Source: an uncultured Adlercreutzia sp.
GTDB lineage: Bacteria; Actinomycetota; Coriobacteriia; Coriobacteriales; Eggerthellaceae
NCBI GenBank assembly: GCA_902478715.1
Contig: CABSMC010000089.1
Location: 1-9,273 of the forward strand
Direction: 5' to 3'
Length of the DNA: 9,273 bases
The first letter of the stretch is position 1. Each line of letters starts with the position of its first letter. Below, one piece after another: positions 1-6,533 of the stretch. The translations under genes were made by a program, and so were the position numbers. The notes below the pieces were generated by a model. The model searched no databases and was not told the origin of the DNA. It saw only the letters and a program-made list of their open reading frames with translations.

Positions 1-2
1 CC

Positions 3-185
3 GGCAACGGCCTCGTGAACCTGTTCACGCCGACCTCCGGCGCCATCATGGGCGGCTTGGCCCTCGCCAAGATCGAGTACTCGACCTGGCTCAAGTTCGG
101 CGCGAAGCTGTTCGTCGTACTCGGTGTGGTTTGCATGGTGATTCTTACCGCTGCCATGCTCATCCTGCCCGGCGGCGCGGCGTAA
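3..185 (+). CDS. C-terminal fragment of a DcuC/YfcC-like membrane transporter (5' end outside window)
   Basis: Only the last 60 codons are present, in the frame starting at base 3 and ending with TAA at 183-185. The fragment opens with GNGLVNLFTPTSGAIMGG, then LALAKIEYSTWLKF, and closes with one long hydrophobic segment (about residues 36-56) and the tail PGGAA. An N-L-x-x-P-T-S-G-x-x-M-G loop followed by a Y-x-x-W-x-K-F amphipathic stretch and a last membrane helix is what I recall from the C-terminus of the YfcC / C4-dicarboxylate anaerobic carrier superfamily. Those are inner-membrane carriers of dicarboxylates or basic amino acids. The substrate cannot be told from this piece. It is separated from rplU by a terminator and a promoter, so it belongs to an upstream transcription unit. 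AbgT-type or other ion-transporter superfamily members are the main alternatives. Confidence 0.65.
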   Translation, partial: GNGLVNLFTPTSGAIMGGLALAKIEYSTWLKFGAKLFVVLGVVCMVILTAAMLILPGGAA

Positions 186-209
186 GCCCAAGCGCTCGGT
201 ATCGCCCCA

Positions 210-264
210 CGCGGCCTGCCGGCCGCGAGACGGCACCAGTTCGCTGATAACAGCCTGCCGGCTG
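210..264 (+). other. Two small GC-rich hairpins with identical TGCC loops
   Basis: Bases 210-216 (CGCGGCC) pair perfectly with 221-227 around the loop TGCC. Bases 251-255 (CAGCC) pair with 260-264 (GGCTG) around the same loop TGCC. Neither is followed by a T-run, so they are not intrinsic terminators themselves. They lie in the 3' untranslated region of the transporter just ahead of the terminator and may stabilise the transcript end. Confidence 0.4.
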
Positions 265-277
265 TCATCCTTCCGGG

Positions 278-310
278 AGGGCGTCCCTTATGCGGGGCGC
301 CCTTTCTCGT
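278..310 (+). terminator. Intrinsic terminator after the transporter gene
   Basis: AGGGCGTCCC (278-287) pairs with GGGGCGCCCT (294-303) with a single G-T pair. The loop is TTATGC, and a T-rich tail TTTCTCGTC follows from 303. It sits about 95 bp after the transporter stop codon and before the rplU promoter. Confidence 0.75.
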
Positions 311-363
311 CTCATATATATGTAGATGCTCGGTGAACGGCGGGTTTTTACGGGAGAAAATCA

Positions 364-392
364 TTGACTCGCGCGGGGGTGTCGGGTAAGAT
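364..392 (+). promoter_or_regulatory. Sigma70-type promoter for rplU-rpmA
   Basis: TTGACT (364-369) and TAAGAT (387-392) are separated by exactly 17 bp (370-386). This is the best consensus promoter in the window. An A/T-rich stretch (TTTTTACGGGAGAAAATC) lies directly upstream. Transcription would start near 399, leaving a leader of only about 32 nt before the rplU ATG, too short for a long autoregulatory leader. Confidence 0.8.
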
Positions 393-430
393 ATTGCCTT
401 GCGTTTAGTCACATTCAAGGAGAAACTTAC

Positions 431-751
431 ATGTACGCAATCGTGAAAACGGGCGGCAAGCAGTACAAAGTCGCCCCCGGAGACAAGATCAACATCGAGA
501 AGCTCAACGTCGAGCCTGGCGACAAGGTGGAGCTTGAGGCCATCTGCGTGGTAGACGGCGACAAGGTGGAGGCCGACCCCGAGAAGGCCGCCAAGACCAA
601 GGTTGTTGCCACCGTGCTCGAGCAGTTCAAGGGCGACAAGGCGCTGGTCTTCAAGTTCAAGAAGCGCAAGAACTACAAGAAGCTGCGCGGTCATCGTCAG
701 AACCTGACCCGCGTGAAGATCGAATCCGTCGGTACGGCCAAGGCCGAGTAA
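431..751 (+). CDS. rplU: 50S ribosomal protein L21 (bL21)
   Basis: The product is 106 residues, the normal length for bL21, which binds 23S rRNA in the large subunit. It begins MYAIVKTGGKQYKV, the family's usual start. It ends with the basic RNA-binding signature FKFKKRKNYKKLRGHRQ at residues 74-90, followed by LTRVKI. The ATG at 431 is preceded by AAGGAG (417-422) at 8-nt spacing, which fixes the start. It is the first gene after the 364-392 promoter and is followed 21 bp later by rpmA, the conserved pairing. The ysxB/prp protease gene that separates rplU and rpmA in Firmicutes is absent, in agreement with the uncleaved form of L27 here. Confidence 0.98.
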   Translation: MYAIVKTGGKQYKVAPGDKINIEKLNVEPGDKVELEAICVVDGDKVEADPEKAAKTKVVATVLEQFKGDKALVFKFKKRKNYKKLRGHRQNLTRVKIESVGTAKAE

Positions 752-772
752 CGGGTTAAGGAGGAATCTCTC

Positions 773-1033
773 ATGGCACACAAGAAAGGCTTGGGCTCTA
801 CCCGTAACGGTCGCGACTCTCACGCGCAGCGACTGGGCGTGAAGAAGTTCGCCGGCGAGGCTGTGAAGACCGGCAACATCATCGTCCGCCAGCGCGGCAC
901 CCACTTCCATCCCGGTGAGAACGTGGGGCGCGGCAAGGACGACACCCTGTTCGCCCTGTGCGACGGCACGCTGAAGTTCACGCGCGGCCAGAAGCGCAAG
1001 ATTCACGTCATCCCGGCCGAGCAGACCGCCTAA
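773..1033 (+). CDS. rpmA: 50S ribosomal protein L27 (bL27)
   Basis: The product is 86 residues, typical for bL27, whose N-terminal tail reaches the peptidyl-transferase centre. The family signature GNIIVRQRGTHFHPGENVG occupies residues 34-52. The protein starts directly with MAHKKGLGSTRNGRDS, so it lacks the Firmicutes-type N-terminal extension that must be removed by Prp protease. AAGGAGG at 758-764 sits 8 nt before the ATG. It is co-transcribed with rplU. A strong terminator at 1076-1103 closes the unit, so obgE, which often shares this transcript in other bacteria, is separated here by about 356 bp. Confidence 0.98.
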   Translation: MAHKKGLGSTRNGRDSHAQRLGVKKFAGEAVKTGNIIVRQRGTHFHPGENVGRGKDDTLFALCDGTLKFTRGQKRKIHVIPAEQTA

Positions 1034-1075
1034 ACGCTTTAAGTCTCAACGACTGCGTAACATCAACGGTAACCC

Positions 1076-1111
1076 AATGCCCTCTGAAGTTTCAGGGGGC
1101 ATTGTTGTATT
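1076..1111 (+). terminator. Intrinsic terminator of rplU-rpmA
   Basis: AATGCCCTCTGA (1076-1087) pairs with TCAGGGGGCATT (1092-1103), a 12-bp stem with one G-T pair and a 4-nt loop. The T-rich tail GTTGTATT follows (1104-1111). It lies 42 bp after the rpmA stop codon. Confidence 0.88.
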
Positions 1112-1130
1112 CAGCAAGAAAACGCGCGCA

Positions 1131-1326
1131 GCGGTGGCGGGAGGAGGCGCTCGACGACCTCTGATCGCCCCCTGGAGAACGCGGCCGTTAAGAAATAGCT
1201 TCCATGTCAGCAGCAACGATGCGGGGATGGTACCGACTTGTGTGCGTTCCTCCCGCTATTTCTTTTGCCGCGTTCGGAAGGGGATAAAGCGATCAGCGGG
1301 CGGCGAGCGCCTCCTCCCGCCACCGC
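1131..1326 (+). repeat. Structured inverted-repeat element, copy 1 (candidate non-coding RNA or mobile non-coding element)
   Basis: The outer arms 1131-1153 and 1304-1326 are a perfect 23-bp inverted repeat. The helix continues inward through a mismatched stretch to CTGATCGC/GCGATCAG (1161-1168/1289-1296), CCCCT/AGGGG (1169-1173/1279-1283), AACGCGGC/GCCGCGTT (1178-1185/1267-1274) and AAGAAATAGC/GCTATTTCTT (1190-1199/1255-1264). It closes on a 55-nt apical region, 1200-1254. The inner part, about 1156-1300, is clearly homologous to 6562-6707, while the outer arms differ between copies but stay self-complementary. No protein reading frame spans it convincingly and no T-run follows, so it is not an ordinary terminator. 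Strand is given by analogy with the flanking genes; the element could be read either way. It may be a structured RNA, a MITE-like element or an extragenic palindrome family. Confidence 0.85.
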
Positions 1327-1346
1327 CCGAGAGGAATTCTGGGCAG

Positions 1347-1368
1347 AGTGTGCGATAATCTGCACACT
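1347..1368. promoter_or_regulatory. Perfect 7-bp palindrome across the candidate obgE -10 region
   Basis: AGTGTGC (1347-1353) is exactly repeated in inverse as GCACACT (1362-1368) around the 8-bp centre GATAATCT. The centre includes the candidate -10 hexamer GATAAT. This layout suits a dimeric repressor operator that blocks the promoter, or a small hairpin at the 5' end of the message. No regulator can be named from the site. Confidence 0.5.
1351..1359 (+). promoter_or_regulatory. Candidate extended -10 promoter for the obgE operon
   Basis: TGCGATAAT (1351-1359) matches the extended -10 form TGnTATAAT except for the first base of the hexamer. No good -35 box lies 17 bp upstream (GAGGAA at 1331-1336). 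Start of transcription near 1366 would give a short leader of about 24 nt before obgE. The promoter lies downstream of the structured element, so the element would not be in this transcript. Confidence 0.45.
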
Positions 1369-1389
1369 GACTAGTAAGGAAAGGCTCCT

Positions 1390-2787
1390 ATGTTCATCGA
1401 TAAGGTTCGCATCAATGTGAAGGGCGGCAACGGCGGCGCCGGATGCATGTCGTTCCGGCGCGAGGCCCACGTGCCCAAGGGCGGCCCCGACGGCGGCGAC
1501 GGCGGTCACGGCGGCAACGTCATCGTTGTGGCCGACGCCTCGGTCTCCTCGCTCATCGAGTACCGCTTCAAGCACCACTTCAAGGCCGAGCGCGGCACCC
1601 ATGGCCGCGGCAGCCGCATGCACGGCGCCACCGGCGAGGACCTCGTGCTGAAAGTGCCCGTGGGCACCGTCGTGCGCGAGTATTTCGAGGAAGAGGGGGA
1701 AGTGGGCGAGATGATCGCCGATCTGACCCACGACGGCGAGTCGGTCACCGTGGCGCGCGGCGGCATGGGCGGCCGCGGCAACATCCACTTCGTCACCTCC
1801 ACGCGTCGCGCCCCGGCCTTCGCCGAGCTGGGCGAGCCGGCCGAGGAGCGCTGGATCGAGCTGGAGATGAAGCTCATGGCCGACGCGGCGCTCGTGGGCA
1901 TGCCGTCGGCGGGCAAAAGCTCGCTCATCGCGAAGATGAGCGCCGCGCGGCCGAAGATCGCCGACTACCCGTTCACCACGCTCGTCCCCAACCTCGGCGT
2001 GGCCACCTCGGGCGACCTCTCCTTCGTCGTGGCCGACATTCCGGGGCTCATCGAGGGGGCCTCCGAGGGCCGCGGGCTGGGGCACGAGTTTCTGCGCCAC
2101 ATCGAGCGCACGGCTCTCATCGTGCAGGTCGTCGATCTGACCGGCGACTGGGAGGGCCGCGATCCTCTGGAGGACTACGAGATCATCAAGAACGAGCTGG
2201 CCCTGTACGCCGACGAGCTGGCGGCGCGGCCCCGCATCGTCGTGGCCAACAAGATCGACGTGCCAGGCACCGAGGAGGCCTGCGAGGCGCTGGCCGCCCG
2301 GGTGCGCGAGGACTCCATTGCCGCGGCCGGGGGCAACGAGTTCGTGGAAAGCCCCATCGATCCGAAACTCTACCGCATAAGCGCGCTGACGGGCGCCGGC
2401 GTGGATTCGCTGAAGGCCGCCATCGCTACCAAGGTGCACGCGCTGCGCGAGGCGGCCCGCGAGCAGGCGGCGGCCGACATGCAGTACGACCACGTGTGGG
2501 AACTGCGCCGCGAGGCCCGCGAGAAGCGCTTCGACATCATCTCCGAGGGCCCCGGTGCCTGGCGCGTTTCCGGCGTGCAGGTGGAGCGCATGGTGGTGCA
2601 GACCGACTGGGAGAACGAGGAGGCCGTGGCCTTCTTCCAGCACCGCTTCAAGCGCATGGGGGTCGATACGGCCCTCGAGAAGGCCGGCGCCCGCGACGGG
2701 GACGAGGTGCGCATCCTCGGCTTCTCGTTCGCTTTCGAATCTCCCACGGCCGGTGCCGTGGACGTCTACCAGGAGCTGGATATCTGA
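1390..2787 (+). CDS. obgE: Obg-family GTPase, large-subunit assembly factor
   Basis: This 465-residue protein has the full three-domain Obg layout. The glycine-rich Obg fold covers residues 1-160, for example KGGNGGAGCMSFRREAHVPKGG. The GTPase domain follows: G1 GMPSAGKS at 170-177, G2 TT at 196-197, G3 DIPG at 216-219, G4 NKID at 287-290 and G5 SAL at 331-333. A C-terminal OCT domain spans about 391-450 (WRVSGVQVERMVVQTDW onward). Obg proteins bind GDP/GTP and (p)ppGpp and act in late 50S assembly. The P-loop with Ser in place of the usual Asn (PSAGKS rather than PNVGKS) is normal in actinobacterial Obg. AAGGAAAGG at 1376-1384 precedes the ATG. Its TGA overlaps the proB ATG by one base, so the two are translationally coupled. 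Confidence 0.97.
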   Translation: MFIDKVRINVKGGNGGAGCMSFRREAHVPKGGPDGGDGGHGGNVIVVADASVSSLIEYRFKHHFKAERGTHGRGSRMHGATGEDLVLKVPVGTVVREYFEEEGEVGEMIADLTHDGESVTVARGGMGGRGNIHFVTSTRRAPAFAELGEPAEERWIELEMKLMADAALVGMPSAGKSSLIAKMSAARPKIADYPFTTLVPNLGVATSGDLSFVVADIPGLIEGASEGRGLGHEFLRHIERTALIVQVVDLTGDWEGRDPLEDYEIIKNELALYADELAARPRIVVANKIDVPGTEEACEALAARVREDSIAAAGGNEFVESPIDPKLYRISALTGAGVDSLKAAIATKVHALREAAREQAAADMQYDHVWELRREAREKRFDIISEGPGAWRVSGVQVERMVVQTDWENEEAVAFFQHRFKRMGVDTALEKAGARDGDEVRILGFSFAFESPTAGAVDVYQELDI

Positions 2788-3920
2788 TGAGTGACGCGAC
2801 GCACAGGCGCAAGCGCCTGGTGGTGAAGATCGGCTCGGCCACCCTCACCACCTCCGAGAGTTCTATCGACTACGGGTTTCTGAACGATCTGGCCGATCAG
2901 GTGGCGCGGGTTCGCGCGGCCGGATGGGACGTGGTCATCGTCACGTCGGCGGCCATTGCCTGCGGCCTGGAGGCACTGGGCATCGCCAAGCGCCCGACGG
3001 ACATGCCGAGCCTGCAGGCGGCGGCCTCCGTGGGGCAGAGCGCCCTTTCCACGGCCTACGCCGAGGCCTTCGGGGCGCAGGACATGCTGACGAGCGTGGT
3101 GCTGCTCACGCGCCGCGACACAAAGGACCGCTCGGCCTACCTGCACGCGCGGGACACGCTTGACCGGCTTCTGGAGCTGTCCGTGGTGCCCATCGTGAAC
3201 GAGAACGACACGGTGTCCGTCGAGCAGATCCGCTTTGGCGACAACGATACCTTGGCGGCACTCGTGGCCTGCCTCATCGATGCCGACCTCATGGTGATCC
3301 TCTCGGATATCGACGGGTTGTACACGGCGAACCCGCAGATCGATCCTGCGGCCACGCTCATTCCCGTCGTGGATCGCGTCGGCCGCGACATCCTGGCTGC
3401 GGCCGGGGGCGCGGTGTCCGGCGTGGGAAGCGGCGGCATGATCACGAAGATCAAGGCGGCCCGGGTGCTCATGGCCGCGGGCATTCCCATGGTCATCTGC
3501 CAGGGGCGGCGCGCGGACTGCATCGTTCAGGCCGCTGCCGGAGAGGCGGTCGGCACGCTGTTCACGGCGCCGGACCGCCCCCACGAGATCACGGCCAAGA
3601 AGCTGTGGATCGCGCTCGGGGACTCCGTGCACGGCACCGTCGTCGTGGACGAGGGGGCCCGCGATGCTCTGGTGATGCGCGGCAAGTCGCTCCTTTCCGT
3701 GGGCATTCGCGCCGTGGAGGGCGACTTCGGGTTGGATGACATCGTGGACGTGGCCGACGAGACGGGGCACGTGTTCGCGCGGGGCCGTGCCGCGGCGGCG
3801 AGCGACCTTCTGAAGCTGGCCTGCGGGCGCAGCCGCGAGGAGGTGGCGAGCAACGCCATCCTGGCCGTGCTGGCCGACCGCCCCGTCATCCATCGCGACG
3901 AACTGGTTCTATTCGAATAG
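2787..3920 (+). CDS. proB: Glutamate 5-kinase
   Basis: ProB phosphorylates glutamate to gamma-glutamyl phosphate, the first step of proline synthesis in the cytoplasm. The 377 residues comprise an amino-acid-kinase domain (about 9-260) and a C-terminal PUA domain (about 270-350). Visible motifs are VVKIGS (12-17), NENDTV (138-143), FGDND (150-154), SDIDGLYTANP (173-183) and GSGGMITKIKAA (214-225). By alignment from memory with the E. coli enzyme, the glutamate-binding Ser, Asp and Asn-Asp positions are kept. Two glycine-rich spots differ from the common form: TSAAIACG at 53-60 (usually SSGAIAAG) and GSGGM (usually GTGGM). The ATG at 2787 shares its A with the obgE stop. proA follows 9 bp downstream. 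Feedback inhibition by proline is usual for the family but not visible here. Confidence 0.96.
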   Translation: MSDATHRRKRLVVKIGSATLTTSESSIDYGFLNDLADQVARVRAAGWDVVIVTSAAIACGLEALGIAKRPTDMPSLQAAASVGQSALSTAYAEAFGAQDMLTSVVLLTRRDTKDRSAYLHARDTLDRLLELSVVPIVNENDTVSVEQIRFGDNDTLAALVACLIDADLMVILSDIDGLYTANPQIDPAATLIPVVDRVGRDILAAAGGAVSGVGSGGMITKIKAARVLMAAGIPMVICQGRRADCIVQAAAGEAVGTLFTAPDRPHEITAKKLWIALGDSVHGTVVVDEGARDALVMRGKSLLSVGIRAVEGDFGLDDIVDVADETGHVFARGRAAAASDLLKLACGRSREEVASNAILAVLADRPVIHRDELVLFE

Positions 3921-3929
3921 GAGAGGCCC

Positions 3930-5219
3930 ATGACTTTGGAAGAGGAAGTGCGCGAGCTGGCGAAATTCGCAAAGGCGGCGAGCGCGAAGTTGGCTCAGGC
4001 GACGACCGAGGAGCGCAACGGGGCGCTTTACGCCATGGCGACGGCCCTGCGGGCGCAGGCGCCGGCCATCGTTGAGGCCAACGGCGAGGACATGGAGGCG
4101 GCGCGCGCGGCCGGCACTACCGAGGCGCTGCTGGATCGGCTCATGCTGGACGAGTCCCGCGTCTTTGCCATGGCCGACGCCCTGGAGGAGGTGGCGGCGC
4201 TGCCCGATCCGCTCGGCGTCGTGTCGCTGGAATCGACCCTCTACAACGGCATCGAGCTTCGGCGCGTGTCGGTGCCCCTCGGCGTGGTGGCCATGGTCTA
4301 CGAGGCCCGGCCCAACGTGACCGCCGACGCCGCCGGGGTCTGCGTGAAGTCCGGCAACGCGTGCATCCTGCGGGGCGGCAGCCTTGCGGCCCGTTCCAAC
4401 GAGGTCATCGCCGACGTGCTGGCCGCGGCTGCCGTGGAAGCGGGGCTGCCGGAGGGCTCCATCTGCGCGGTGACCACCACCGATCGGGCGGCCACCGATG
4501 TGCTCATGGGGCTGCACGGCCTGGTGGACGTGCTCATTCCCCGAGGAGGCGCGGGCCTTATCCGCCATTGCGTGGAGCACGCCAAAGTGCCGGTCATCGA
4601 GACGGGCACGGGCAACTGCCACGTCTACGTGCATGCCTCTGCCGACCCCGCGATGGCCCGCGACATCATCAAGAACGCGAAGTGCCGCCGTTTCGGGGTG
4701 TGCAACGCTGCCGAGACGCTTTTGGTGGACGCGGCGGTGGCCGATACGGTGCTTCCGCCCATTCTCGCGGACATGAAGGAGGTCGGTGTACTCGTCCATG
4801 GCGATGCGCGCGTGCTCGCCATCGCCGAGGCGGCCGGGCTTTCCGCGGCCGGCGACGCGCCCGATGTCGTGCTCGCCGGCGAGGCCGACTGGGAGACCGA
4901 GTATCTGGGGCCCGAGCTGGCGGTGAAGTGCGTGGAAGGGTTGCAAGAGGCCATCGACCACGTGAACCGCTACGGCACGAAGCACTCCGAGGCCATCGTC
5001 GCCTCCGACGAGGCGGCCCAGGACGCCTTCCTCGCCCAGGTGGACGCGGCGGCGGTGTACGCCAACGCCTCCACGGCCTTCACCGACGGCGGCCAGTTCG
5101 GCCTCGGCGCCGAGATCGGCATCTCTACCCAGAAGATCCACGCCCGCGGGCCCTTTGCCGCCGACGCGCTCACCTCTTACAAGTACGTGTTGCGCGGCGC
5201 GGGCCAGGTGAGGGCCTAA
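3930..5219 (+). CDS. proA: Glutamate-5-semialdehyde dehydrogenase (gamma-glutamyl phosphate reductase)
   Basis: ProA reduces ProB's product gamma-glutamyl phosphate to glutamate semialdehyde with NADPH; the product cyclises on the way to proline. The 429-residue length is normal. Family landmarks are VYEARPNVTADAAGVCVKSGNA (123-144; written here only as a position guide, key part EARPNVT), ILRGGSLAARSN (146-157), the catalytic cysteine in RRFGVCNAAETLLV (C258), RYGTKHSEAI (347-356), and HARGPFAADALTSYKYV near the end. AGGAG at 3919-3923, overlapping the proB stop codon, precedes the ATG by 6 nt. Adjacent ProB and ProA fit their direct substrate hand-over. proC is not in the window. Confidence 0.97.
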   Translation: MTLEEEVRELAKFAKAASAKLAQATTEERNGALYAMATALRAQAPAIVEANGEDMEAARAAGTTEALLDRLMLDESRVFAMADALEEVAALPDPLGVVSLESTLYNGIELRRVSVPLGVVAMVYEARPNVTADAAGVCVKSGNACILRGGSLAARSNEVIADVLAAAAVEAGLPEGSICAVTTTDRAATDVLMGLHGLVDVLIPRGGAGLIRHCVEHAKVPVIETGTGNCHVYVHASADPAMARDIIKNAKCRRFGVCNAAETLLVDAAVADTVLPPILADMKEVGVLVHGDARVLAIAEAAGLSAAGDAPDVVLAGEADWETEYLGPELAVKCVEGLQEAIDHVNRYGTKHSEAIVASDEAAQDAFLAQVDAAAVYANASTAFTDGGQFGLGAEIGISTQKIHARGPFAADALTSYKYVLRGAGQVRA

Positions 5220-5224
5220 GGGCG

Positions 5225-5893
5225 ATGGACGGCGCCGTGGACGCGCTGGCGCAGCGGGCACGGGCGGGCACGCTCGCGCGGCTGGGTATCATGGGGGGCA
5301 CCTTCGACCCCCCTCACCTGGGGCATCTCGCCTGTGCCGAAGAGGCCCTCGAGGCTTTTGACCTCGATGCGGTGCTGTTCGTGCCCACGGGTCGTCCCGC
5401 CTTCAAACAGGATCGTCTTGTGACCTCCGGCGAGGTGCGGCTGGTCATGGTGGCCGCCGCCGTGGCCGGCAACCCCGCCTTCGCCGTGAGCGCCCTGGAG
5501 GTAGAGCGCCCCGGCATCACCTACGCCGTGGACACGTTGCGCGAGCTGCGCGAGGAACTGCCGGGGGTGGAGCTCGTCTTCATCGTCGGCACCGACGCGG
5601 CCCTCACGCTGCCCCGATGGCGAAAGAGCGCCGAGCTGGCACACCTCGCGGCGTTCGCGGCGGCCACACGGCCTGGTTTCGAGCTGGGGGAGCAGGCCCT
5701 GCGCGACCTGCGCGAGCACGGATTCGATGTGCGTCCCTTCGCCGTGCCGAGCCTCGACATTTCCTCGAGTGCGCTGCGACGGCGCGTGTACGCGGGGCGC
5801 CCTATCCGCTATCTGGTGCCTGAGGCCGTGCGGGAAATTATTGAAGAGGAATCGTTGTACCGAAGGGAGACCGATGGTGGACGGGTGGCGTAG
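5225..5893 (+). CDS. nadD: Nicotinate-nucleotide adenylyltransferase
   Basis: NadD joins nicotinate mononucleotide and ATP to give deamido-NAD in NAD synthesis. The 222 residues contain the nucleotidyl-transferase signature GGTFDPPHLGH (24-34), FVPTGRPAFK (52-61), VGTDAALTLPRW (121-132) and the C-terminal ATP-binding ISSSALRRRV (179-188), followed by YLVPEAV. The chosen ATG lies 5 bp after the proA stop. Its Shine-Dalgarno (AAGGG, 5218-5222) is only 2 nt away, so initiation probably depends on coupling to proA. This start gives about 15 more residues before the motif than is usual; a GTG at 5237 is an alternative. The 3' end overlaps yqeK by 20 nt, the conserved nadD-yqeK pairing. Confidence 0.95.
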   Translation: MDGAVDALAQRARAGTLARLGIMGGTFDPPHLGHLACAEEALEAFDLDAVLFVPTGRPAFKQDRLVTSGEVRLVMVAAAVAGNPAFAVSALEVERPGITYAVDTLRELREELPGVELVFIVGTDAALTLPRWRKSAELAHLAAFAAATRPGFELGEQALRDLREHGFDVRPFAVPSLDISSSALRRRVYAGRPIRYLVPEAVREIIEEESLYRRETDGGRVA

Positions 5894-6515
5894 CGATGCA
5901 TTCTACGAGGCGCGCCGTGACGAGCTGGAGAAGCGGGTGGGCCCGCGTCGCTTCAAGCACAGCCTCGGCGTGTCCGAGACGGCCGAAAAGCTGGCTCGCG
6001 TCTACGGCGCCGACGAGACGGCGGCCCGCCTGTCCGGCCTTCTGCATGACTGGGACAAGGGCTATGACGACCCGGGCATTCTCGCGCGGGCCGACGAGCT
6101 GGGGATGGAACTGGACGCCGAGCTTGTCGCCATGCCCCGCGTCCTGCATGGCCTCACCGCCGCCGTGGCCTTGGGGCGCGCCTTCCCGGAGCTGCCGCCC
6201 GAGGTGCTCACCGCCGTCGAGCGCCATACGCTGGGCGATGCGGGCATGAGCGACTTGGACATGATCGTCTATATCGCCGATGCGCTGGAGCCGGGGCGCA
6301 AGGGCAAGGTCGTGGAAAAGCTGCGCGAGAAGATAGGCGAGATCGAGCTGCGCGAGCTGTTCTTAGAGGTGTACGCCTATTGGGTCCAGCTCATCATGGA
6401 GCGCCGCCACCCCATCTATTCCAAGACCACGGAAATTTGGAACTCCTATATGCCCGATCAGGAAGTCTACCGCGCCGAGGCCAACCCCGACCCCATTCCC
6501 TACGGAAGACCTTAA
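5874..6515 (+). CDS. yqeK: HD-domain hydrolase, YqeK family (probable symmetrical Ap4A hydrolase)
   Basis: YqeK proteins are metal-dependent HD-domain enzymes that split diadenosine tetraphosphate into two ADP. The 213 residues show the HD signature: H29 in RFKHSLGVSETA, H58-D59 in LLHDWDKGY, H92 in VLHGL, H118 in AVERHTLGD and D136 in IVYIADALEPGR. The last two match the HTTG and ADxIEPxR motifs I recall for this family, with Leu in place of the second Thr. AAGGGAG at 5863-5869 lies 4 nt before the ATG, inside nadD. The C-terminal ~30 residues (from IYSKTTEIW) look like a lineage-specific tail. The gene ends the five-gene run, and the second structured element begins 18 bp later. The enzyme activity is by family membership only. 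Confidence 0.9.
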   Translation: MVDGWRSDAFYEARRDELEKRVGPRRFKHSLGVSETAEKLARVYGADETAARLSGLLHDWDKGYDDPGILARADELGMELDAELVAMPRVLHGLTAAVALGRAFPELPPEVLTAVERHTLGDAGMSDLDMIVYIADALEPGRKGKVVEKLREKIGEIELRELFLEVYAYWVQLIMERRHPIYSKTTEIWNSYMPDQEVYRAEANPDPIPYGRP

Positions 6516-6533
6516 CGCAACAAAGGTAATGGA

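Noticed and set aside
399..430. Autoregulatory ribosomal-protein leader before rplU
   Set aside because: The promoter leaves only about 32 nt of leader, with no stable fold visible.
1131..1326. Element as a rho-independent or bidirectional terminator, or as 6S RNA
   Set aside because: There is no T-run on either side, a large conserved apical region is present, and rpmA already has its own terminator. A rod with a bubble recalls 6S RNA, but two nearby copies with a conserved apical core and perfect outer arms do not fit that well.
1207..2643. Long minus-strand open frame antisense to obgE
   Set aside because: It is His/Gly/Ala/Leu-rich with no family motifs and lies opposite a gene with complete Obg motifs. 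High GC in third positions keeps opposite frames open.
1443..3920. Apparent 825-residue fusion protein that ends in ProB
   Set aside because: The first ~448 codons are an out-of-frame reading of obgE. The true proB start is the ATG at 2787 overlapping the obgE stop.
4361..5224. N-terminal extension of NadD through the proA region
   Set aside because: It is a frame-shifted reading of proA; NadD homology begins only at about 5280 and a start exists at 5225.
3909..5261. Long minus-strand open frame antisense to proA (similar ones oppose proB and the rsfS-regulator region at 2766-3893 and 6613-8607)
   Set aside because: Low-complexity Arg/His/Gly/Ala translations without motifs or ribosome-binding sites; the opposite strand carries clear genes in part of each.
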